Shown here: piece after piece, positions 26,416-34,978 of the stretch
Layout: each line of letters begins with the position of its first letter
Position numbering within the stretch: position 1 is the first letter of the stretch
Source of the DNA: Gemmatimonadota bacterium
GTDB lineage: Bacteria; Latescibacterota; UBA2968; UBA8231
NCBI GenBank assembly: GCA_009841115.1
Contig: VXML01000106.1
Coordinates: 272 to 54,655, forward strand
Direction of reading: 5' to 3'
Length of the DNA: 54,384 nucleotides
Notes under the pieces: generated by a model
What the model was told of the DNA's origin: nothing
Databases searched by the model: none
The model's input: only the letters and a program-made list of their open reading frames with translations
Position numbers and translations under genes: made by a program

Positions 26416-27330
26416 GTGGTGGTTGCCGACCAGAAAAGGGCCTATCTCTGCGGATTGGCCTCGGTGTTGCTGTGGTCAACCGTGGCGTCGGCCTTCAAAA
26501 TTACCCTGCGCTATATGGATTTTGCCGAGTTGCTGTTCTGGGCTAGCGGCACTTCGACATTGGCCATGGGGGTGCTAGTCGTCGCGCAGGGAAAAGTGGG
26601 ACAAGTACTCAGGAGCCGACCAACTGACTACGCCCGCTCGCTGGTGTTAGGAGCGTTAAATCCCCTACTCTACTATCTGATCCTCTTCAAAGCCTACCAG
26701 TTGCTGCCTGCCCAAGAGGCGCAGGCTCTCAATTATACTTGGGCACTCACCCTGACTTGGCTCTCCATCCCGCTTTTGGGACAGCGAATCGGCCGGCGCG
26801 ATCTGGCCGCGGGCCTGATCTGTTACGCAGGCGTGCTAGTCATCTCCACGCGCGGCGAAATCTGGACCTTGCGCTTTTCCGATCCGCTCGGCGTGGCCTT
26901 GGCGCTGGGCAGCACAGTAGTATGGGCCTTCTATTGGATCTACAACACCCGCGACAGGCGCGATCCCGTGGTCCGGCTCTTCCTCAATTTCGCTCTGTCA
27001 CTGCCGTTGACGCTCGGCTGTGTCCTGCTGATGGGACAGTGGCGGGCACCTGCTTGGCCGGGTTTGTTGGGAGCGGCTTATATCGGCCTCTTCGAGATGG
27101 GAATCACGTATGTCCTCTGGCAGTGGGCGCTGCGCTACGCGGAAAACACCTCCAAGGTCGGCAACCTGATCTTCATTTCCCCATTCTGTTCCCTAGTGCT
27201 GATTCACTTCGTGCTGGGAGAGGCAATTCGCTGGGCGACCCTAGCGGGACTTGTGCTCATCGTCACCGGCCTGCTCTACCAGCAAAGGGGCGCAAGGGCT
27301 CACTCGACAACCCGTAGTGTGGCCCATTGA
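26416..27330 (+). CDS. EamA/DMT-family transporter
   Basis: 304 residues from a GTG start with GCGAGG upstream. About ten hydrophobic helices form two EamA repeats, the second starting near LALGSTVVWAFYWI and ending in LAGLVLIVTGLL. These inner-membrane proteins usually export or import small metabolites such as amino acids or sugar derivatives. It lies 11 bp after the sulfatase, so it may move that enzyme's substrate or product. Confidence 0.85.
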   Translation: MVVADQKRAYLCGLASVLLWSTVASAFKITLRYMDFAELLFWASGTSTLAMGVLVVAQGKVGQVLRSRPTDYARSLVLGALNPLLYYLILFKAYQLLPAQEAQALNYTWALTLTWLSIPLLGQRIGRRDLAAGLICYAGVLVISTRGEIWTLRFSDPLGVALALGSTVVWAFYWIYNTRDRRDPVVRLFLNFALSLPLTLGCVLLMGQWRAPAWPGLLGAAYIGLFEMGITYVLWQWALRYAENTSKVGNLIFISPFCSLVLIHFVLGEAIRWATLAGLVLIVTGLLYQQRGARAHSTTRSVAH

Positions 27331-27483
27331 TGCGCCAAATGCCGCACCCTTGGTTTGCTTTTTGTAGCGCGCACGCTACATGCCAAAGCATATTGGGGCG
27401 GGGGAATCACCATTTCATGGCTTCTCAGATCGCCTCCCGTATTCCCTTAACTTATTGTTTTTCAAAATACTAAATAGGCTGTC

Positions 27484-27512
27484 TTGACAGGTGCCACCGC
27501 TCCGCGCATAAT
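27484..27512 (+). promoter_or_regulatory. Sigma70-type promoter upstream of dehydratase gene
   Basis: TTGACA (27484-27489), a 17-bp spacer and CATAAT (27507-27512) lie about 100 bp before the 27615 start. The gap 27331-27614 otherwise holds a small hairpin, tgtagcg-cgca-cgctaca (27363-27380), that may end the upstream transcript. No gene is seen there. Confidence 0.6.
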
Positions 27513-27614
27513 CTCATTGCCAATGGTCAGGGCGGCGATGATTCTCAGGAAACGCTCAGCAGACGCAACACCAATTGATTTTTTAACCGATTTCATCTGC
27601 GAAAGGAAACAGAC

Positions 27615-28748
27615 ATGAAAATCGCCGATGTGAAAGCGATGACCTTAAAAGGTTACAAACAGTGGAACTACGTTCAGATTGAAACTGACGAGGGATTGAC
27701 AGGGATAGGTGAGGCACACCCTGGCGCGGGCATCGCCGAAATTATCCTGCAATTCAAGCAGATACTCGTTGGCGCGGATCCGAGAAATATAGAACCGCTC
27801 TACAACCACATGATTGGCGCAGCGAGTAATCGATACGCAATAGGTTTATCGGCGATTGGCGGAATAGAAACTGCGCTGTGGGATCTGCTCGGAAAAAGCC
27901 TTGGGGTGCCGGTCTATCAGTTATTAGGTGGGAAGTATCGAGATCGCATCCGACTCTATGCCGATGTAGGGCATGGAAAAGGAAATACCCCAGAGGGTTG
28001 GGCACAGCGAGCAAGGGAAGGCGTTGCAGACGGCTACCAAGCGATCAAATTCGATATTGACAACTCCGCAAACGAACTCAAGCAGGATGCAGTCAACCGA
28101 GAATTAAGTACGGCAGAGTTACAGAAAATGACATCGTTGGTTGCTGCTGCACGAGAAGCTGCCGGTGGTGAGATTGATATCAGCCTTGATTGCCATAGTT
28201 TACTTAGCGTTCATTCAGCGATGAAGCTTTCGGAACTTTTAGAACCATTCGATTTAATGTTTTTGGAGGATCCAGTGCCGAACGATAATGTCGAAGCGAT
28301 GGCAAAGGTCAGCACTGCGACTTCTATTCCGATTTGTACCGGTGAGTTCTTATTTCGTAGAGATGGTTTCAGAGAACTGATCCAGACACAAGCCTGCGAT
28401 ATGCTCCATGTTGATGTATCTGGAACAGGAGGAATGCTTGAAGCAAAGAAGATTGCGGATCTGGCGGATCTGTATTATCTGCCGTTTGCTGCACACAACA
28501 TCACATCACCAATTGGTATGACGGCAACGGCACACGTCTGTGCCGCCGTGCGGAATTTCATCGTCATGGAACTCCCGTATCATGCCGACCAGGTTGAATG
28601 GCGGTGGGATCTCGCAATTTCAAACGAACCTCTCATGCAAGATAATGCGTTTGTGGTGCCGGATCAGCCGGGATTGGGTGTTGAAATAAATGCAAAAATA
28701 GCGAACGAACATCTCATGCCCGGATCCGATCATTTTGGCACATCTTAA
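27615..28748 (+). CDS. Mandelate racemase/muconate lactonizing enzyme-family dehydratase
   Basis: 377 residues. The enolase-superfamily capping domain (1-125) contains IGEAHPG. The barrel shows KFDID (general-base Lys region), LDCH, LEDPVP and TGEFLF as metal-ligand strands, and AAHNITSP with a His near the end of the barrel. It resembles galactonate/gluconate-type acid-sugar dehydratases; the exact sugar is unknown. GAAAGGAAAC precedes the ATG. GC content and codon choice are lower than in the 5-27 kb genes, consistent with acquisition from another lineage. Confidence 0.87.
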   Translation: MKIADVKAMTLKGYKQWNYVQIETDEGLTGIGEAHPGAGIAEIILQFKQILVGADPRNIEPLYNHMIGAASNRYAIGLSAIGGIETALWDLLGKSLGVPVYQLLGGKYRDRIRLYADVGHGKGNTPEGWAQRAREGVADGYQAIKFDIDNSANELKQDAVNRELSTAELQKMTSLVAAAREAAGGEIDISLDCHSLLSVHSAMKLSELLEPFDLMFLEDPVPNDNVEAMAKVSTATSIPICTGEFLFRRDGFRELIQTQACDMLHVDVSGTGGMLEAKKIADLADLYYLPFAAHNITSPIGMTATAHVCAAVRNFIVMELPYHADQVEWRWDLAISNEPLMQDNAFVVPDQPGLGVEINAKIANEHLMPGSDHFGTS

Positions 28749-28874
28749 ACTTCTCGCCATTTCTGAGAAGAGACTTGAAGTGGTGTTGACTCCAACTGTA
28801 TATCTCGGACTAGAGCGCCGCCTATTTTATGCGCTCAAAATGGCCAAAGTCCAGCTAAGGACAAGGAGGCCCTT

Positions 28875-29132
28875 ATGTCCAGAATATCTAACCAGCAATC
28901 CGAGGTGAATCACAACTACGAAGCCTTTATGAAGCAACTGCCCGAGTTGATGCCGACGCACGGAGGCAAATTCGCCCTGATGCACGACGGCAAAATTGTC
29001 GAGTTCTTCGACACGGCCCGAGATGCCTTTGTGGCTGGGCAGGCCCTGTTTAAGCCGGATCATTGCTTTTCCATCCAAGAAGTGATACAAGGGCCAATTG
29101 ATTTAGGCTTTTACTCTCATGCCATGCTTTAG
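28875..29132 (+). CDS. Small hypothetical protein (DUF5678-like)
   Basis: 85 residues with a strong SD (GGAGG, 6 bp spacing). HGGKFALMHDGKIVEFFDT and ARDAFVAGQALF recall DUF5678, a small domain often encoded just upstream of an aspartyl-protease-like gene. Here the bases after the stop encode only a short open remnant (GIREALHYAAEALREQ) before the HigA-like gene, so a partner may have been lost. The function is unknown. Confidence 0.6.
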   Translation: MSRISNQQSEVNHNYEAFMKQLPELMPTHGGKFALMHDGKIVEFFDTARDAFVAGQALFKPDHCFSIQEVIQGPIDLGFYSHAML

Positions 29133-29193
29133 TGGGGATCCGCGAAGCGCTGCACTATGCGGCGGAAGCGCTACGCGAGCAGGTAAGGAACTT

Positions 29194-29502
29194 TTGCAAC
29201 GCACAGTCAGCTACGACGAAGGGCTGCTAAAAGCGCTCAAAGACCCCGAAGAAGCTCGGGCCTACTTGGAAGTCGCGCTGGATGAGTGTGAAGCAAGCGG
29301 CGAGATCGATGGGCTGCTATTGGCCCTGCGCGATGTCGCCCAAGCACAAGGAGGCGTTGGTGCATTAGCAGAGCGCTCTGGCCTCAACCGCGAACATCTC
29401 TACCGCGTGCTTTCAAGTCGCAGCAAGCCGAAGATAGACAATCTGATGGCGATTGTATCGGCCTTGGGGTTTCGGTTCAGATTGGATTTCGCCGAAATGT
29501 AG
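29194..29502 (+). CDS. HigA-like antitoxin, XRE-type HTH (orphan)
   Basis: 102 residues from TTG 29194, preferred because AGGTAAGGA lies 4-5 bp upstream and the length matches the 'addiction module antidote' family; an ATG at 29119 would add 25 unrelated residues. The protein has the family start YDEGLLKALKDPEEARAYLE and an HTH, ALAERSGLNREHLYRVLS. Such proteins bind DNA and neutralise a RelE/HigB-type RNase encoded upstream. No such toxin is visible, so this is a solitary or relic antitoxin. Confidence 0.75.
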   Translation: MQRTVSYDEGLLKALKDPEEARAYLEVALDECEASGEIDGLLLALRDVAQAQGGVGALAERSGLNREHLYRVLSSRSKPKIDNLMAIVSALGFRFRLDFAEM

Positions 29503-29531
29503 AGCTTTAACAGGTTGGACAAGGGTAATAC

Positions 29532-29582
29532 AGCCCCATTGACGAGTGAGTCCCTCCCCTGCGCTAGAGTGCTCATCCCAGC
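29532..29582 (-). pseudogene. Fragment resembling the 3' end of an aldo/keto reductase gene
   Basis: The stretch matches the 3' end of the intact aldo/keto reductase gene at about 31500-31554 (shared blocks attgacg, ccctgcgctag, agtgc) with several substitutions and 1-bp gaps. It is out of frame and carries no start. The two copies flank the HepT/MntA and dehydratase genes, suggesting duplication or insertion at this place. Confidence 0.4.
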
Positions 29583-29599
29583 CTGAGGACATCTGCGGT

Positions 29600-29959
29600 T
29601 CAAACTGATTTTTCTTCATCGGGGTAATCTTCAGCAAGAATAAGGGCAATTTTACTCCTCAGTTCTGGAACATCTTTCGTTGCTGTTACCCAAACAATAG
29701 ACCAATCTACTGCAAAGTAGGCGTGAACGGCGATATTGCGAAATGCTATAATATCTTTCCATTCGATTTCAGTATGGCGTTCTTGAAACTCCTTGGGTAA
29801 TCGTGCGGCTCCTTCGCCAATGATTATTAACTTTTGTAGGACAGCGCTACGTAAGAGATCATTTTGGGAAAAGGCATCCTGCTCGACACCAAGGACAAAT
29901 TGACTGATGGCATCTGCAGCTTCTACCATGTCGGTAAGATATAGTTCTTCACGACGCAT
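29600..29959 (-). CDS. hepT: HepT-like ribonuclease toxin (DUF86)
   Basis: 119 residues, all-helical HEPN fold. The RX4-6H active site is Arg74-N-I-A-V-His79, followed by a Tyr (HAYF) that MntA adenylates in characterised pairs. The family cleaves RNA when freed from its antitoxin. It overlaps the upstream mntA-like gene by 11 bp on the same strand, the standard order and overlap for this module. The local AT content is higher than in flanking genes. Confidence 0.88.
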   Translation of the reverse strand: MRREELYLTDMVEAADAISQFVLGVEQDAFSQNDLLRSAVLQKLIIIGEGAARLPKEFQERHTEIEWKDIIAFRNIAVHAYFAVDWSIVWVTATKDVPELRSKIALILAEDYPDEEKSV

Positions 29960-30251
29960 AAAGCACTTCTGCGCTAGAAACTATCGCTTGGCGTATTTTT
30001 GGCTTGAGTCCTCCCTTGGGTACTAAATCTACCTTGCGATTAAGTACAGCCGAAAATTCTCTCTGCATTTTGGCTAGCTTCATAAAGCCTACTTGTGCTT
30101 CTGGTTGAAATTCCACCAGAAAATCGAGGTCACTGTCTGGCCCGAAACTATCTCCGAGAGCCGAGCCGAAAAGCGCAAGCTCCCGCACCTGATAGCGTTG
30201 GCATAATACATTGATTGACTCTATAGGTATATCTATATCTTGGCTTGTCAT
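29949..30251 (-). CDS. mntA: MntA-like nucleotidyltransferase antitoxin
   Basis: 100 residues. The minimal nucleotidyltransferase motif is Gly29-Ser30 then Asp41-L-Asp43 (FGSALGDSFGPDSDLDF). MntA proteins neutralise HepT by transferring AMP units to it. The gene precedes and overlaps hepT. GGAGACGAT lies just upstream of the ATG. Confidence 0.88.
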   Translation of the reverse strand: MTSQDIDIPIESINVLCQRYQVRELALFGSALGDSFGPDSDLDFLVEFQPEAQVGFMKLAKMQREFSAVLNRKVDLVPKGGLKPKIRQAIVSSAEVLYAS

Positions 30252-30315
30252 TATATCGTCTCCTCAAGGATAAAAGTCCCACTCCACCAGCCCGTAGCCT
30301 CCACTCTTTACATTC

Positions 30316-31449
30316 CTACCAATTCGTATAGGACCCATCGTCGCGCAGATAGCCGGTGGGTGCTCCGTAGTTCTGTGTTGACACGGCATCGAGCGCGGCC
30401 TCGTTGAATTCAATGCCAAGTCCGGGGCCTTCGGGCGGCAAGAGGTACCCAGATTCAAACGGCACCTGCACCGGGAACTCATCGGTGAGTGAAGACATCG
30501 GCGCACGAGGAAGTTCCTGGACACCGACCAGCGAGGATGCTAAACAAAGATGTAAGCAGGCTGCGGTAGAAACCGGCCCGAGCGGGTTGTGCGGTGCCAG
30601 ATGGATGTAATGCGTTTCGCACCACCCGGCAATTTTACGAGCCTCAGTCAATCCACCGGCAATGCACAGATCAACGCGGCAGTAATCCATCAGATCCTCC
30701 TCAATGACTTCTCTGAAGGTCCACTTGCTATCAAATTGCTCACCGACAGCAAGCGGGACGGAGGTCTGTTGGCGCAGCCGCCGCAGACTAGCTGGGTTTT
30801 CACTCCGCAGCGGATCTTCAATGAAAAACGGATTGTAGGGGGCAACCCGGTTGCAGAAATCGAGGCTATCCGCCGGGTCGAGCCGGGTATGCACGTCAAC
30901 TAATATGTTGACCTGATCGCCCAATGCCTTGCGCACGGCCTCCACCTGTTCAACGCCGTGCTGGATAGCGCGTCTGGGTTCAAACGTCCCTTTGTCTGCA
31001 CCATCGGCCAAGCCCCAGCGGACGAATTTCCAACCGGCTGCATGGGTTTGGCGACAACTCTCAACGAGGGCATCAATCGTACCGCCGCCGTTGTGTGGAT
31101 AGCAGACGACCTTGTCTCGCGTGCGTCCGCCCAAAAGTTCGTACACAGGCACATTGAGCGCCTTCCCTTTGATGTCCCAGAGCGCGATATCCACGGCACT
31201 CACTGCGGCGGATTGGACGACACCGCCGGGAAAGAAGCCACCGCGAAACATCACTTGCCACAGATGTTCAATTTGGAATGGGTCTGCACCGATGAGAAAC
31301 GGTTCAAAAGAGCGAATGACTTCGGCTAAGGCGAGCGCACGCCGCCTCAATCCCCCTTCTCCGAGACCGTAGATGCCCGCATCGGTTTCTACCTTCACGA
31401 AAAAATAGCCGCTCGATCCAACAAAGGGTTTGATCTTGGTAATTTTCAT
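30316..31449 (-). CDS. Mandelate racemase/muconate lactonizing enzyme-family dehydratase, second copy
   Basis: 377 residues. The capping domain has GLGEGGLRRR, followed by the barrel motifs FVRWGLADG, VDVHTRLD, FIEDPLRSEN, LAVGEQFDSKW and a His in APHNPLGP, the His-Asn-Pro pattern common in galactonate/arabinonate-type dehydratases. The usual KxK lysine pair is not obvious (FVRWG), which may mark a different chemistry or branch. It lies 27 bp from the aldo/keto reductase on the same strand. Confidence 0.85.
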   Translation of the reverse strand: MKITKIKPFVGSSGYFFVKVETDAGIYGLGEGGLRRRALALAEVIRSFEPFLIGADPFQIEHLWQVMFRGGFFPGGVVQSAAVSAVDIALWDIKGKALNVPVYELLGGRTRDKVVCYPHNGGGTIDALVESCRQTHAAGWKFVRWGLADGADKGTFEPRRAIQHGVEQVEAVRKALGDQVNILVDVHTRLDPADSLDFCNRVAPYNPFFIEDPLRSENPASLRRLRQQTSVPLAVGEQFDSKWTFREVIEEDLMDYCRVDLCIAGGLTEARKIAGWCETHYIHLAPHNPLGPVSTAACLHLCLASSLVGVQELPRAPMSSLTDEFPVQVPFESGYLLPPEGPGLGIEFNEAALDAVSTQNYGAPTGYLRDDGSYTNW

Positions 31450-31476
31450 AAACTCCCCATTAATGTTTTGTAGTGC

Positions 31477-32370
31477 TCACTCCACCGATCCGTAGTGAGG
31501 CCCCCATTGACGGGCGATCTCCCGTCCCTGCGCTAGCAGTGCCTGCTGTTCGCCAGAATCCAACGGCGCGTAGCGCCGAACCCACTCGATATTCTGCACT
31601 AGCTCTTCCTCGTTATAAACTCCTATGACCGCCAGACTCACCCCTGGCAATCCCAAAGCGTAGCGCAGCGCCCGCTCGTGATCGCCAAAGCCGCTGTTGG
31701 TCAGTTCCGAGGGTCGCGGCGTTTCGTACTCCATGTCGATGGCCCCGCCGTACACCTTCATCGCAGCGACGGCGGCGTTCTGGGCACGAGCCAAGGGCAG
31801 GACCACCTCCTCAAAGTTGTAGATGTGACAGTCGGCGAAGCTGAGGGCAAACATGCAGGCGTCGATTTCGGCCTCGCGCAGGACCTTGGCGGATTTCCAA
31901 GGTGCGTGATGAGCAGTGATGCCGATATAACGAATCCAACCGCGCCGTTGCGCTTCGCGCAAGCCGGCGAGAGCTCCGTCTTTGGCCAATACTTGTTCTA
32001 CGTCTAAGTGCCCCAGCGAATGGACGTACATCAGGTCCAAGTGGTCGGTACCCAAGGCGTCCAAGTTCTTTTCGACGATGTCGAGCGCCTCTTGGTAGTG
32101 AGCCGTGTGAGCCTTACTGACCAAGAACAGCTCGCCCCGACAATGAGGGACAATCTGGGCGAGCTGGCTCTGGGCGCGGTCGTAGCCGGGGGCCGTGTCG
32201 ATGTAGGTGACACCGAGGTCAATGGCCCGTTCAAACAGCGCGATGGCGTCCGCGTCTGCTAGACCAAATCCTCCGGGGGCCGTGCCCAAGCCGAGCAAGG
32301 GAACGCGTTCGCCGGTCTTGCCGAAGGTGGCTTGCGGCAGGGGGGCTATGTCGATGGCAGCGGTAGTCAT
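31477..32370 (-). CDS. Aldo/keto reductase
   Basis: 297 residues. The catalytic tetrad is recognisable: Asp and Tyr in YIDTAPGYDRAQ, Lys in LVSKAHTAH and His in YVHSLGH. The C-terminal NADPH-binding loop is not sharp. It may reduce sugar aldehydes or act on pathway intermediates with the downstream dehydratase. It diverges from the cupin gene over 150 bp. Confidence 0.87.
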   Translation of the reverse strand: MTTAAIDIAPLPQATFGKTGERVPLLGLGTAPGGFGLADADAIALFERAIDLGVTYIDTAPGYDRAQSQLAQIVPHCRGELFLVSKAHTAHYQEALDIVEKNLDALGTDHLDLMYVHSLGHLDVEQVLAKDGALAGLREAQRRGWIRYIGITAHHAPWKSAKVLREAEIDACMFALSFADCHIYNFEEVVLPLARAQNAAVAAMKVYGGAIDMEYETPRPSELTNSGFGDHERALRYALGLPGVSLAVIGVYNEEELVQNIEWVRRYAPLDSGEQQALLAQGREIARQWGPHYGSVE

Positions 32371-32520
32371 AAATATCTACTCCCTCGGTTGGGGGGACTG
32401 GTAACTTGGGGACAAATCTAACCAAACGGCGCGTCGGCAACAGGGCGCGCTTTGCCCGCCGTCCGCCGTTTGATATGTTAAGCCGACGAATTTCACTAGC
32501 TCGAATCAAAGGAGGACATT

Positions 32521-32886
32521 TTGGTCATTCGCAATTGGCGCAACGTCACGCCCGTCGTCGGGCATGAATCCAAACTAATCTGGTCGATCTTTCGCGCGCA
32601 GAACGCCGAAGGACTAGACGAGAACGAAGCAGTACTCTTGGGATTTTCCGGCCTAACGCTGCATCGCCTGCAAGGGGGGCTGGACGGCGATTACCACGAG
32701 CACGAGGCCACCGAGCAAGTGTACTACTTCCTCAGCGGCCAGGGGCAGATGAAGATCGACGGGGAAATCTACGAAGTGCGCGAAGGCGACGCAGTGCACA
32801 TTCCGCCGAAGGTCAAGCACCAGCTTTCCAACCCTGGGGACGATTGGGTCGAGCACTTGATCATCAGTGCCCAAGTCGCAGGGTAG
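32521..32886 (+). CDS. Cupin-domain protein
   Basis: 121 residues from a TTG start preceded by GGAGGA. Single beta-barrel with both cupin motifs: DGDYHEHEATEQVYYFLSG (metal-binding His and Glu) and HIPPKVKHQLSNPG. Could be a small enzyme or sugar-binding sensor. It ends 3 bp before the nucleoside hydrolase and is probably co-transcribed. Confidence 0.83.
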   Translation: MVIRNWRNVTPVVGHESKLIWSIFRAQNAEGLDENEAVLLGFSGLTLHRLQGGLDGDYHEHEATEQVYYFLSGQGQMKIDGEIYEVREGDAVHIPPKVKHQLSNPGDDWVEHLIISAQVAG

Positions 32887-32889
32887 ACA

Positions 32890-33825
32890 TTGCCTGCAAC
32901 TCCCCTGATTATGGACGTCGATACGGGCGTTGATGATGCCCTCGCCCTGCTTTTGGCCTTGGCCTCGCCCGAGGTCGAGTTGGTGGGCGTCTCTACCGTA
33001 GCCGGCAATGTGCCGCTGCATCGAACGACTGACAACACACTGCGCCTGTTGCAGTGGGCGGGGCGGGGCGACGTTCCGGTGTACGCCGGCGCAGAGCGTC
33101 CCTTGGTGCGGGATGCAGTCGCCGCGGACGACGTACACGGCGCGACCGGTCTAGGCGCGGCCCAGTTGCCCGAGGCGCGCAACTCGCCAGCGGGCGACGG
33201 AGTAGAGTTTCTGCTGAACACCTTGCAGACGCGGCCCGGAGAAGTGACCCTCGTCGCCACCGGGCCGTTGACCAATTTGGCGCGGGCCGAAGCGCAGGTG
33301 CCGGGCGTACTGCGACAGGCGCGTCAAGTGGTGATCATGGGCGGGGCCGTGCGCGTGCCGGGCAATATCACGCCAACGGCTGAGTTCAATTTCTACGCCG
33401 ATCCGCACGCAGCGCGCCAAGTCCTCGCGTCCGAAGCCAAGTTGGTTTTGGTGGGGCTAGACGTCACCGATCAGATCTGGCTGAAGCAGGTTGACCTACA
33501 AGCTTGCACAGGTGCGTACGCGGCGTTTTGCCGTGCAGCGTGTGAGCCAGTAATCGCCTTTGAGTCCGCGCATTACGGATTTGCTGGAATGCACGTGCAC
33601 GATCCCGTGGCCTTGGGCGCGGCCCTGTGGCCGCAACTCTTTCGCATGCAGCAACTGTGGGTGGATGTGGAAACCTCCGGCGAGCTGACCGCCGGTCAGG
33701 TGGTAGTGGATCAACGCGCCTTGGCGAGCGACCAAGAGCGGCTGGGGCGGCCCGTAACTTGTGCAGTAGAAGTGGATCAGACGCACTTCCTAGCGCTGTT
33801 CACCGAACGGGTATTGGCTTCTTAG
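32890..33825 (+). CDS. Inosine-uridine-preferring nucleoside hydrolase
   Basis: 311 residues from TTG 32890; ATG 32911 is the alternative and also keeps the motif. DVDTGVDDALALL is the calcium-binding signature. ATGPLTNLA and the PTAEFNFYADPHAA ligand segment are also conserved. It hydrolyses the N-glycosidic bond of nucleosides for salvage. The stop overlaps the convergent GNAT gene by 4 bp. Confidence 0.9.
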   Translation: MPATPLIMDVDTGVDDALALLLALASPEVELVGVSTVAGNVPLHRTTDNTLRLLQWAGRGDVPVYAGAERPLVRDAVAADDVHGATGLGAAQLPEARNSPAGDGVEFLLNTLQTRPGEVTLVATGPLTNLARAEAQVPGVLRQARQVVIMGGAVRVPGNITPTAEFNFYADPHAARQVLASEAKLVLVGLDVTDQIWLKQVDLQACTGAYAAFCRAACEPVIAFESAHYGFAGMHVHDPVALGAALWPQLFRMQQLWVDVETSGELTAGQVVVDQRALASDQERLGRPVTCAVEVDQTHFLALFTERVLAS

Positions 33826-34973
33826 ACTCCGTCTTGGCGACCCCAAAAAAGCGGCAGCGGACACCACTGTTCGAGTGGGGCAGCCGCCACAGGCAGGGGC
33901 AACACAAGCGAAGGCGACAGAGGGCCGCAGAGCAGGCGCATGGCCGTAAAAGTGTCCATTTGTAGGGCGGGAGCAGCCTCGGTGCGAACGCACTGCGAGT
34001 CGTCGCCCCGCACCTCCAGCGCAACCCGACCATATCCCGCAATCTCCAAGACGACCGCGCCGTCCATCAGAGGCACCAGCGCGGCGCGCGTCTTGAGCAA
34101 GGCGTCGAGTGTCGCCGCCCAATCAAAAATCTGCCAATTGCCCGAACTCGATGCGCTCACACCTTCGCAAAGCTGGGTCAGTTTGGGCAGGAGGCGGCTC
34201 CAAGGCGGTAACTCGAAACTGGTATTCCCGTAGCGCTGCACCCAAGCAGCAGCTATGTCCAACTCCGGCTCCCCCTCATTGACAGCTAACAATTCGGTGA
34301 CACACGTTCGGTCAGCTTGGGCCACAAGGTAGCCGATCATGCGGCCATCGCGCGAGCGAGCCACATAGGGCCGGTGCCCCCAGCTCAGGAGCAGGTTGTA
34401 GAAGCGGTGCGGAGCGCGCACCCCGCGAAACGGCTGGGCGTCGTGCAGGCCAATCACGCCTTGCAGGTGCGTGCGATCTTCGCGCTCAAGCGGGAGAAAG
34501 TCAATCCCGAAATCAGCGTCCCCCAAGACGTGGCGCACATTGGTTTGGCTCAGCGTCAGTCGGTAGTACACGCCGCACTTCTCGTAGCCAAAATAGCCGT
34601 AGCGCTGTCGCTGCCCTCCCAACCAAGACAAGTGAAAACCCTCGACGGGCGCGACTTCGACGCAGTGAGCCATGAGCTGCTGCATATAGCCCCGACCGCG
34701 GGCGTGCGGATGGCAGGAAACGCCGCCGATACCCGCCACGCGCAGGATCTCACCTCCCCATCGGTAAGCAAGAGGAAACATCCCAACGATGGCGCGAATG
34801 CGACCGTTTTCGCGCAAGCCAAAGTTCCAACTCATCTCCTCTTCCCCACGCCGATACAAGACCGGCAAAATGGCCTCAAAATCTCGGGGCGGCGCTTTGC
34901 CAAAGGCGAGGTTGAGGACGTCGAGGGCCTCTTCAAAATCCGCAGCGTGCAGCCGGCTAATGGCAGTGGACAC
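33822..34973 (-). CDS. GNAT acetyltransferase with C-terminal SCP2-like domain (Eis-like)
   Basis: 383 residues from GTG 34973, five bases after the msrA stop; the longer frame overlaps msrA and lacks similarity. The acetyl-CoA loop is CHPHARGRGYMQQLM, and the second half (about 180-383) resembles the Eis-type tandem GNAT/sterol-carrier arrangement, ending close to the nucleoside hydrolase gene. It probably acetylates amines; the substrate is unknown. Confidence 0.78.
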   Translation of the reverse strand: MSTAISRLHAADFEEALDVLNLAFGKAPPRDFEAILPVLYRRGEEEMSWNFGLRENGRIRAIVGMFPLAYRWGGEILRVAGIGGVSCHPHARGRGYMQQLMAHCVEVAPVEGFHLSWLGGQRQRYGYFGYEKCGVYYRLTLSQTNVRHVLGDADFGIDFLPLEREDRTHLQGVIGLHDAQPFRGVRAPHRFYNLLLSWGHRPYVARSRDGRMIGYLVAQADRTCVTELLAVNEGEPELDIAAAWVQRYGNTSFELPPWSRLLPKLTQLCEGVSASSSGNWQIFDWAATLDALLKTRAALVPLMDGAVVLEIAGYGRVALEVRGDDSQCVRTEAAPALQMDTFTAMRLLCGPLSPSLVLPLPVAAAPLEQWCPLPLFWGRQDGV

Positions 34974-34978
34974 GACGC

